A stretch of DNA of 64,000 nucleotides from Cyanophora paradoxa (Eukaryota; Glaucocystophyceae; Cyanophorales; Cyanophoraceae): NCBI GenBank assembly GCA_004431415.1, contig QPMI01000071.1, positions 248,001-312,000 on the forward strand. Direction: 5' to 3'. A program made the position numbers and the translations under genes. Below the pieces are notes generated by a model. It saw only the letters and a list, made by a program, of their open reading frames with translations, was not told where the DNA came from and made no database searches. Numbering within the stretch: the stretch's first letter is position 1; each line of letters opens with the position of its first letter. Of this stretch, positions 55,398 to 64,000 are shown in pieces.

Positions 55398-58300
55398 GTC
55401 CGCGCGCGCCCGCCGCCGTCCTCTCTCGACCTGACCCCGCGCAGGCCGTGTCGCCCGCACAGGCGGTGGACTTCACGGCGCTGGGCTACGGCCCCCAGCC
55501 TTGGGGGGACGTCGTGCCGTGGCACCTTGATCGGTGCGGTGTCTCCACGCATCCGGCACCGCTGCTTCTGACGGCCCTTGCAGGCTCGACCAAGCATCGG
55601 GCCCCCTCGACGGTCGCTTCGATCGGGGGACGGTTGACGGGACCGGCGTCGACATCTACGTCGTCGACACGGGCGTGCTCGAGACGCACTCAGAGCTCGC
55701 AGGCCGCGTCGTGCGATCCGCCCCGTAGTCGCTCTCAAGAGTCTAATCAAGAGCGATCTTTCAACACAAGCGAGCTGATCGCCGGGTTTCGCAGATTCGG
55801 TTCTATGATGTGGATTCGGCGCTGTACAACTCTACCAACGAGCACTGGGCGAGCGACTGTTCCTCGGAATCGCACGGGACGGCCGTCGCTGCGGCCGCGG
55901 CGGGGCTCACGTTTGGCGCTGCGCCTGGTGCCACTGTTCTCTCAGGAAAGGTCTACAGACGCTCCGGGAGCGCCGCCGCCGACTGTCCCTCCACGACGAC
56001 GGACAGTGATGTGTTGGCCGGTGAGCTTGCATGCCCCTTCGAATTTCAGATCTTCTTCATTCTTACGTGTCTGCGCGAACGCATTTTCGTTGGGCAGGGC
56101 TGGAGCAGGTCCTTCTCTCCATTCAGAGTCGCGGCCGGCCCTCTGTGACACTGCTCGCCGTCACGTCGACCTCGAGCGGAACCGCAAGCGCGCTATACAC
56201 GGATGTCGTGTCGCGCCTGCGCCAGGCCGGCTCTGTCGTGATCACGGTGCGACATCGTCCGCACTGCCAGGCTTCTACAATTCAACGCCAATGCTGGCGC
56301 CGCCGGCGTTGCGCAGGCCGCGGGCAATGACAACGCGGATGCTTGCGACACTGTGCCAGGTGCCATATCGGGTTGCGAGAGAAGCTGGGGTGCCGATCTC
56401 ACCGTTGCGAATGCAGGCAATACGCCGGGGGCAATCAATGTCGGTGCCAGCGACCAGGACGATTATCCTGCCGGCTTCTCGAATTATGGCCGGTGCGAGA
56501 ACAAGGAAATAATGCTCACAATGACGCTTTCACGGAAATAAAGTCATTCTCGCTCGCTAACGGGAATGTGTGCAGCTGCATCTCGCTGTTTGCGCCTGGG
56601 CAGAATATACAGTCGGCGCTGCGAATGAAGGCAGTGCCGAGAACAAACGGCCGGCCCGGCTTTACGGCCACCACCGGCGTCTTCCATGGCACGTCATTCG
56701 CGGCGGGCGTCGCAGCTGGTGTCGCTGCCCTCTACCGCCAGGCCCTCCCCGCCGCGTCACTCGCGGTGCGTTTGCGACTCCGGTAGCTGAACCAGCTCTT
56801 GTCAATGAGGCGACGCCGAACAGGCTATTGAGGATGCGCTGGTGAACGGCTCGGTCTCCGAGATGCGGTCCTCAGTTCTGAACGGCAGCCTGGACCACCT
56901 CCTCAGCGTCTCTAGAGTGCTTCTGCACGGTGTGCCCTGCTGATACCGAGCATGCCTTGCTGACGCGCTTTCGGGGCGTCTCTGACCATCATCTAGGAAT
57001 AACGGGCACCCGCAACGTTATGGGTCCCGCAACCGTTTCGCTCGTCTCCGCCTCCAACTCAAGCACGCCGACCTCGGACGCCGCCGATCGCGAGCAAGCT
57101 GCCCATTACATCGTGGTGCGCAATGCGCACGCGCTTGATGGCTCCTGTTGGAGCCGCCCCTTAAATCTTCGCAGGTGCTGCACGAGCACGCGGAGATACA
57201 GCACCTCGGGGCTGTCATAGCGCGTGGGATTAGCGGTGCAGACGGAGACAAGGACATGGGTAGCGGCAGGATGCGGGTCCGCCACGTCTTCCGGCACGCC
57301 TTCCTCGGCTTCAGCGCCAGGTGCGCTTCCATTCGGCCCTTTCATACATTCAGCATCTCCTCACTTTCCCACGCCACCACTCCTGCCTTTAATTCCTTAT
57401 CTCGTCTCGCAGCATATCGCGCGCGGCAGCCGAATCGCTCCGCTCACACGAGCACGTGAAGCTCGTCGTGCCCGACGCGGTCCGCGCGCGCCCGCCGCCG
57501 TCCTCTCTGGACCTGAGCCCGCGCAGACCGTGTCGCCCGCCCAGGCGGTGGACTTCACGGCGGTTGGTTACGGCCCCCAGCCTTGGGGAGACGTCGTGCC
57601 GTGGCACCTCGACCGGTGCGGTGCCGCGCCTATCGCAATTAATATCGCGGAGGGTCTTTGTCTCATTGTCCTTGCAGACTGGACCAGCAGTCGCGCGAGC
57701 TGGACGGCCGCTTTGACAGGGGGACAGTAAACGGGTCGGGCGTCGACATTTACGTCGTCGACACGGGCGTGCTCGCCACGCACAGCGAGCTCGAGGGCCG
57801 CGTCGTGCGCTCTGCCCATAGTCCCATCAAAAGTCTAATGAAGAGCGATCCGTCAACGAGCGCGCTCATGGCTGGGTACCGCAGATTCGGCTCTATGATG
57901 TGGATTCGGCGCTATACACCTCAAGCAGCGAGAATTGGGCGAGCGACTGCGCGCGATCACCCGACTCACACGGGACGGCCGTCGCTGCGGCCGCGGCGGG
58001 GCGCACATTTGGCGTCGCGCCAGGGGCCACCGTTCTCTCAGTAAAGGTCTTCAGACGGTCCGGCGGGGTCACCGACGATTGTCCATTTGTGGCAACTGAT
58101 AGTGATACTGTGGCCGGTAAACTTGCATGCCTGTTCAAGATCTCTTAATCTGACCATCCGCTCGTCCTCAGGGTTGGAGCAGGTTCTTCTCTCCATGCAA
58201 AGCCGTGGGCGACCTTCTGTGACGCTTATCACCGTCGAAACGACTTCACGCGGGAGCGCAAATTCGCTGTACACGAATGTCATTGCGCGCCTGCGCCAGG

Positions 58301-61300
58301 CAGGCTCTGTCGTGATCACGGTAGGAGATTGTTCTCATCGACGGCGGACGCCGATTCCCGGTCTTCGCTGCAGCTAATGCTGCGCAGGCGGCTGGAAATG
58401 GCTACTTTGATGCGTGCGACAGTGTGCCAGGTAAACCTGCGAGCCACACTACGTTGCGAGAAAGCTGAGGTGCCGATATCGATCTCACTGTTACAAATGC
58501 AGGCAACACGCCGGGAGTGATCAACGTCGGCGCCAGCGACCAGGACGATTATCGTGCAGGTTTCTCGAACTATGGAAGGTGCGAGTAAAAATCAGCACGT
58601 ACCAGTGCCAGAATAATACCCATGTGGAAATTTATGGAGTGATTCTAGCTCGCTGACGGCAACTTGCGAAGCTGCATCTCGCTGTTTGCGCCGGGGCAGA
58701 ATGTGCGATCGGCGCTGCGGCCAAAGGAGATGGCGAGCGCGAACGGTCTGCCCGGCTTCACGGCCAACGTCGGGACTTTTCATGGGACGGCGTTTGCGGC
58801 CGGCATCGTTGCGGGCGTCGCTGCCCTCTACCGCCAGGCCCTCCCCGCCGCGTCGCTCGCCGTGCGCCTTTAGCTTGAGCGATCGATTTGATCCTCGCCT
58901 CCGTTATTCATGGCCCAGGGTCGGCAGGTCATCGAAGATGCACTGGTGAACGGTGCAGTCCCAATGATGCGGTCGTCAATCCTGAACAACAGCCCCAACC
59001 GTCTCCTCAGCGTCTCCAAAGTGCTTTTGCCTGGTGCTAAGCTCTGCTCTGACGGGTCCACGTTGGGCTTTCCTAACCGTTGTTTGCATGCAGGTGCGAC
59101 AGGCACAATTGGGCCCGCCGCTTACGACGCCTCTCTCTTCTCGGGGGTCGAGATCGGCATGTGCTCGTTCACCCCAAACACGACCGTCGGGCGGCCGAGC
59201 GCGCTGCACCGGCAGCTGCTGCAGTGGGGCGATGCGTATTTCGATGTCGCCTCTGAGCCTGCCAAGGCCACCAGCGTCTTCCTAGCCCGCCTCCGCGTGG
59301 AACAGGACTAGTGCGCTTATCGCGAGTTTTGATGGCTGCACTTGAAACCTGAATCGGACGCGTGCAGCACCGGGCTCGAGATCACGCTGCGCGATTTTTC
59401 GCTAAGCCACCCTTCGCTCGCGGTGTACATCGGAAACCCAGCGATGCCGTCGAACGAGCGGCGTCTGTATGGCTGGTTTCAAACGCAGGGCTTTGAGAAC
59501 TCTCGATATGGTAGCCTCGTCCTGGAAGTGCAACTTCGCGCGCGATCTGATGCCCTCCGGCAGGGACCACTATCCGGCCTGGGACGTACTACATTCTTAT
59601 TCAGGGCAACATTGCAACAGGAAACATAGCCGGGCCCAGTCCCGTTCCATACCAACCAAGAGAATACGATCCCATCTTGACCGGCGATGTAACTAAGACG
59701 AGCTATGGTAACACGACGGGCTACTTCCGCCTCGATGCGTTCGACATCTCAGCGTGCCCGTACCGCGATCATGCACCCGACTACTGGACCGATGACGGCA
59801 CCTGCAAGTTTGCGAGCAATTTCGGAACCTGTTCAAGGAATTTGCTCGTTTCTCGATCCTACAGCGCTCAGGTACCACGGCGGATCCATTGTTTGCCGTC
59901 GGGGCTGGAATCGCTTACACGTGCGCAGGGTCTGCAATCGCTGCTCACGAGAGCGGGCTTAGGCTGGATTGGACCGTCGTCGTACCGGGATTTTGTCATG
60001 CGTTTCGAGCTACCTATATCAATGAACAGTGAGACGTTTTGGCTCAATAATCACGGAATCCGCATGATGCCGGACTGTGGGGAAGCGTACGGTGCGCCTC
60101 CTGTTGTTTTCGTGGCCTTTGCAGGTTTAGCAGTTGATGTTCGTATCCACAGGCGACTGGTGCAATCGTGACGGCCAGGCAATCGTCGTTACTGATAGTT
60201 GTCCTACTGACCCGGCGTCCAGTGTCGTTGCTGTGTGCCCGCTGTGCAGCTCGTCTTTTTTTTCAATCCGCTAACTTTGGGCACTATTTCACAGTCCAAT
60301 TACTGGACTGATTGGCATAACGCACGTTTGCCCATCTACACTGACACAAAAATTCTTTTGTCTGGTGAGCACACTTGAAATGCCAGTGTCCAGCATGCGA
60401 AATGCTAATATGCCAAATGCACTGCATGCGCAGGCACGTACTATGCCGTGCACTTCATGAAAAATGCAGGGACTGCCACTTGGGCGTCCTGGGTTACTGA
60501 GCACGGCCTCGCAGCCTCACATTTTACGAGGTCCGCTTTCCTCAAAGGCGCATACAAGTCTGTTTATCGGATTATAAAGTATACGGTTACAGGAAGACGG
60601 AGTACTGTCAGTTAGGCTCGGACCCGACGCCCACATGTAAGCGTATCTGTCTGAAATTTATGTAAGCCATCTCGCGCTTATCATGTGCTTTCAATTTCTT
60701 GCAGACTCTTATTGCCCGGCAAGCACAATCACGACTTCTCTTTCGTTCTGCCGAAAGCGAGACTCGACGCTGCTTGGGCGTGCGAGCGTCGCTGGGGGGG
60801 CCTTCCCGGGCGCTTTGTTTCTGCTCAGCAAGCTCACAAAAGCACGGTTGGTCTTCTTAGCAATGCAAAAGGGTTCAAAGGAAATTTTAGCTGACATTTC
60901 ATGCTGCACAGAACGGGTGCAAGCATCAGCGTGTGTAGCCCTACGCCAGATTTCACTCCGACTATCTCCTTCTACTTCGGCTGCCCCGGCACCGCAGGCA
61001 GCCTCCTTGTCGCCACAGGTGTGATCCTATGCCGGTTTGTTTCCTCGATACGCTGCTGCTGAGATATCATTTAGCCGTGGGCTGCTCACTGGTCGTGACA
61101 AACGCGAAGTACTACTCGCTGATGCCGGACAACCCGTACTACGTCGTTGTGGAAGGTGCGATTAGAGCTTAGTACTAAGCTTAGGGTCTGAGCTTAGTAC
61201 ATATGCGCAGGTTCTGTGCCGAGCTCTACGAGTGGCAGATTTACGCTATCTATATCGGATGCGCTTTGCGCGAGCCCTATCGAGTACGAGACTGTCATGC

Positions 61301-64000
61301 CTGTGCTAACCCTCACCGTTCTCAACTCCACGAGCCTTCAAGTATCTGTTTCGGCCACAGACAGCGACACTGCCGCGCTGTGGACCACCGCTAGTATCAG
61401 TTGCAATGGCGTGACATATACCGCGACCCGCGGTTCGTCGCAAGCGGTCTTCATCTTGAACAACCTGCTTCCAGCCACGGTTTATTCATGCCAGGGGCGT
61501 CTGGACCCGTCCGCGGGGTCCTCAGCCTGGTCGGCGGCCTACACTGTGACGCTGCCTCCTGCAACTCCTTCCCTATCGTTGGCACCGCTCAACGCGACGG
61601 CTCTGCAGGCGACTGTGACAATCGGCGACGCAGCAAGCGCGGCTCTGACCAACGGGACAGAGGTTGTTTGTACCGGCTCCGTGGGAACAGTCCGCCGGCC
61701 CCCTGGCGAGCTCGTCATTGACCTCGCTTCGCTGCTTCCGGGGACGGCCTACCAGTGCCAAGCTCGGCTGCTGTCAGCAGCAGGTCCATCGGATTTCTCG
61801 GCAGAGGCAACGGCCACCACGCAGCTGGCGCCGAAGCTAACGTACATAGCAGTCGATGCAAGGAGCGACTGGTTGGGTTTCAACGTGCGAGTGGCAAAGA
61901 CAGCGGGCGTGGCGGTTGGACAGGGCTACTTGTATGAGAACGGATCCGCCTTATTTCCATTTTCAATGTTTGAAATCAGCGGCAATCGCTTAGCAATGGC
62001 CTTCGGTATGACGAATCGCGTTCCCGAGACACTTTACGTCTACACGGCAGACTACGAGACACAGGGTCAGCGATCAGCGCTCAGCGACCCTCTGCAAATT
62101 ATCACAGCCCATCGTGCGCCGACGCTGGCATGGGTGCAATCTCGTGCAACAGATATCAGAATCAGCATAATATCAGCCGGCGGGTCATCTACAGCTCCCA
62201 TCGCGCAAACAATGGTATTTAAAGATGGAGTTCTGGTGTTTACTTACACTGACGGTGCACTGGCCGAGTATGTGGACACTAGTGTGGTACCTGGGCGTCA
62301 GTATGCATACACGGCGCGTTACATGGGTGCAGGCATTCCAGGGACAGTGCTCGACAGTACAGGCACCTCTATGACACGCGGCGAGCTTTCGTCGAGTCTC
62401 GTGGCAACCGCGGCTCCCGCAAAGCCACAGATCTCGCAGGGCGATGCCGCCTCGACCGCCACCTCTGTCAGCGTCAAGATCAGCCTGCCCAGCGACGGGA
62501 GCACGTCGCTTTACAACGGGACCGAAGTGTACCGCAACGGGACGCTCATAGCCACGCTCCAGAAGAATGTGCTGAACTGGACGAGCACTGGCCTTCAGCC
62601 TGGCACCTTGTACATCTTCCACGCCGTGCTGACGACAAGTGAGACCAGACTGCGAGTTGTCTCCGATTCGTCGGACAGCCTGGAGCTATGGACCGCCCTG
62701 CCTGCGCCTCAGCTGGCCATCGATGGCACTACACCTGTACCGTCGGTTACCGTGAACGTTCCCCTGCCTCCGGGGCTTGAGAGCACCGTCGTGATGACTG
62801 TCTGCTGGGAGACCTCGTCCCCAGATTTCACCTTCTTCGTTCTCAATGAGCAGTTCTTTGTCTCAAGTGCACCTGGTGATACGGGCTACACGGTAGACTG
62901 GGCGACAACGTACGTCTGGAAGTGCGTGTTCGAGGGCTTGGGTGGCACCACGAGCGCGTCGGGCTTGGTCAGCGTGACGCTGCCTCCAAAGGCTCCCATC
63001 ATCACAATGAGGGCAGTATACTCTGCAGCAATTAATGTGACCGTCGACATCGAGAACCACGCTGCAAGCAAGGCGCTTGCTACCGACTACCAGCTGACAT
63101 GCAACGACACAAACACGGCACGCACGGTTGCCATTGTGCTGAGCGGCCCGTCGCTGGTGACCCTAGCGGGCTTGCAACCGATGACCACGTACGCATGCTG
63201 GGCGAAGGTATCGTCATCGGCGGGCGACTCACGTAACTCGAAGACCGCGTCTGCAATAACAGATAACTTGCCAGAGCCGACCGTGAGGACGACCGCCGTC
63301 AACGCAACGGCGGTATGGGTCGAGGTTACACTGCCGGAGCTTCAAGCCCAGGTCAAAGTTTCAGGCGTGCGGATCTCCCGGGCCATGTCCAATGCGACAG
63401 CGGGGGGCGCCTGGGCAACCGTTGTGACAATCTCGACGGCGGACACCGACGGCAAGTACCGCCACGTCGACGGGGGCCGCGCCTCACAGACGGAGTACTG
63501 GTACAAGGCGGTGTACCTGACGCCGTCGGCCTCGAAAGAGAGCGCGACGACAATGGCCCGCACTGGCCCACCGGCAGCCATTCTTTCGTTGAACTACATG
63601 AAGGCCTACGAAGTGGCAGTGAACCTCGTTCAGACCGGTCTCAGCACGCAGCTCGTCTCCGGAACATACATTAGACGCAGCGGGACGCTTGTCTGCTCCT
63701 CAGCCACCGGCATGATAGCCTCGTGCCTGGATAACACCGAAGCGATCAGCCCCGGTGTCACGTACGAGTACACGGCGCAGTACGAGGGGCGGGTCTTTTA
63801 CGAAGGACAAGAGCGCAATGAGCAGGGGTTGATCTCGGCTCCGCTCTCCTTGACAACGCCGCTGGTGGCGAAGCCCGTCATCTCGTACCAGAAGATCACC
63901 GCGACGACTGCAGAGATCTGCGTGACGTACCCGGCAGACGGCAGCCACAAGGAAATTGTCACGACGGAGTTCTCTCGTGTATACCAGCCGACAAGCACAG
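54017..64000 (+). CDS. Secreted tandem subtilisin (I9-S8-I9-S8*) with pre-peptidase-C-like and FN3 domains (3' end outside window)
   Basis: Plus-strand multi-exon gene, inverted paralogue of the left half of the minus-strand mosaic gene. Order: signal peptide, I9 propeptide, S8 protease with full triad, second I9, second S8 with Ser replaced by Ala, beta domains including pre-peptidase-C-like ones, then an FN3 exon open at the right edge. Exon joins keep phase: 54,017-54,337; 54,412-54,581; 55,331-55,397; 55,445-55,533; 55,584-55,710; 55,795-56,020; 56,098-56,246; 56,317-56,359; 56,417-56,492; 56,576-56,765; 56,824-56,930; 56,997-57,115 and so on. The link from the first to the second protease (56,930 to 56,997) is a 66-nt intron in the correct phase, so the two proteases belong to one polypeptide. 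Secreted or surface location is inferred from the signal peptide. Confidence 0.85.
54582..55330 (+). repeat. C-rich low-complexity intron 2
   Basis: 749-nt intron from GTGCGC to TTGCAG made almost wholly of C and T, with pure C runs at 54,908-54,925 and 55,183-55,220. Ten times longer than most introns here. It is pyrimidine-rich on the coding strand, as are most long tracts in the minus-strand genes. Confidence 0.85.
55445..56930 (+). CDS. First S8 subtilisin domain, complete active site
   Basis: Exons 55,445-55,533; 55,584-55,710 (127 nt); 55,795-56,020; 56,098-56,246; 56,317-56,359; 56,417-56,492; 56,576-56,765 (190 nt); 56,824-56,930. The domain opens with VDFTALGYGPQPWGDVVPWH. The Asp is in DIYVVDTGVLETHSELAGRV, the His in SSESHGTAVAAAAAG, the Asn in AAGNDNADACDTVPG and the Ser in FHGTSFAAGVAAGVAALYRQ. 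AINVGASDQDDYPAGFSNYG is the strand before the catalytic Ser region. All residues needed for a proteinase-K-type endopeptidase are present. It is followed in the same protein by a second I9-S8 pair. Confidence 0.93.
56997..57479 (+). CDS. Second I9 propeptide-like domain, internal
   Basis: Exons 56,997-57,115, 57,175-57,320 and 57,413-57,479. After a Ser/Thr-rich stretch (SLVSASNSSTPTSD) it reads AAHYIVV, LHEHAEIQHLGAV, RHVFRHAFLGFSA and ESLRSHEHVKLVVPDA, closely following the first I9. There is no hydrophobic signal before it, which supports an internal position in one polypeptide, not a separate gene. Confidence 0.8.
57537..59033 (+). CDS. Second S8 domain with catalytic Ser replaced by Ala (pseudoprotease)
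   Basis: Exons 57,537-57,615; 57,678-57,804 (127 nt); 57,885-58,116; 58,172-58,320; 58,388-58,430; 58,503-58,578; 58,672-58,861 (190 nt); 58,928-59,033. The Asp is in DIYVVDTGVLATHSELEGRV, the His in SPDSHGTAVAAAAAG and the Asn in QAAGNGYFDACDSVP, all kept. At the Ser position the sequence is FHGTAFAAGIVAGVAAL: codon GCG (Ala, around 58,790) where copy 1 has TCA. TCA to GCG needs two base changes, so a sequencing slip is unlikely. The rest of the exon is intact, so this looks like selection for a folded but inactive domain, perhaps regulatory or binding. Confidence 0.9.
59094..61165 (+). CDS. Pre-peptidase-C-like and related beta domains
   Basis: Exons include 59,094-59,310 (217 nt), 59,368 to about 59,508, 59,565-59,871, 59,929-60,091, about 60,132-60,228, 60,295-60,364, 60,434-60,530, and smaller ones to about 61,156. 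They read AAYDASLFSGVEIGMCSFTP; LEITLRDFSLSHPSLAVYIG; RPGTYYILIQGNIATG then GYFRLDAFDISACPYRD and DYWTDDGTCKF; FVMRFELPISMNSETFWLNN; GTYYAVHFMKNAGTATWASW; CSPTPDFTPTISFYFGCPGT; and DNPYYVVVEG. The GTYYILIQG...GYFRLDAF pair and YYVVVEG are pre-peptidase C-terminal signatures. Each has a counterpart in the minus-strand gene between 6,684 and 3,900, in the same order. No KNH-like domain follows here. Confidence 0.8.
61211..64000 (+). CDS. FN3 exon (open at the right window edge)
   Basis: Starts after TGCGCAG with SVPSSTSGRFTLSISDA (end of a pre-peptidase-C-like strand) and continues without a stop for 930 residues, about nine FN3-like repeats. Typical strands are GELVIDLASLLPGTAYQCQA, LYNGTEVYRNGTLIATLQKN, LQPGTLYIFHAVLTTSETRL and GRASQTEYWYKAVYLTPSAS. 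It is the paralogue of both FN3 block 4 (1-3,395) and FN3 block 1 (18,491-22,030): its first third matches the former, the rest the latter. NGT/NAT sequons are frequent, as in the other FN3 blocks. Confidence 0.88.

Noticed and set aside
54300-59300. Bacterial origin of the subtilisin and pre-peptidase-C-like genes by contamination
   Set aside because: The domains are typical of bacteria, but here they are divided by many phase-consistent spliceosomal introns, so the DNA is eukaryotic. Ancient transfer remains possible.
1-64000. CRISPR array, rRNA, tRNA, phage or plasmid features
   Set aside because: No regularly spaced repeats with unique spacers, no rRNA-like conserved blocks and no convincing tRNA cloverleaf were noticed; tRNA was not searched exhaustively by eye.

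Overview
This window is nuclear DNA of a GC-rich, intron-dense microbial eukaryote, most likely an alga or other walled protist. The evidence is: spliceosomal introns of mostly 50-100 nt with GT-AG ends, phase-consistent joining of many short exons, exons much richer in GC than many introns, large secreted multidomain proteins, and a eukaryotic 1,3-beta-glucan synthase. A glaucophyte such as Cyanophora would fit, but nothing here proves the genus.

Layout. (1) Positions 1 to 25,811, minus strand: one very large multi-exon locus, open at the left edge. It encodes a mosaic secreted protein: signal peptide, Kelch beta-propeller, Kre9/KNH-like domain, a run of fibronectin-III (FN3) domains, two tandem copies of a LamG-LamG-FN3 unit, an internal proteinase-K-like subtilisin (S8) domain, pre-peptidase-C-like beta domains, another KNH-like domain and a final FN3 run that leaves the window. 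(2) 25,812 to 29,306: intergenic island crowded with short palindromes. (3) 29,307 to 50,269, minus strand: a gene of several dozen exons for a GT48 1,3-beta-glucan (callose-type) synthase. Its N-terminus is extended by a signal peptide, a large ectodomain and one extra transmembrane helix. (4) 50,270 to about 54,000: a second palindrome-rich island with a small two-exon gene candidate and an inverted-repeat element. (5) 54,017 to the right edge, plus strand: a secreted protein with signal peptide, I9 propeptide, S8 protease, a second I9-S8 pair whose catalytic Ser is Ala, the same pre-peptidase-C-like domains and an FN3 run that leaves the window.

How they fit together. Loci 1 and 5 are inverted paralogues on either side of the glucan synthase: three S8 copies share 127-nt and 190-nt exons, and two share a 217-nt exon. 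A beta-glucan synthase next to giant secreted proteins with glucan/wall-type (KNH), adhesive (FN3, LamG, Kelch) and protease modules suggests a cell-wall or extracellular-matrix neighbourhood; that functional link is inference. No rRNA, tRNA, CRISPR array or complete transposon was recognised.
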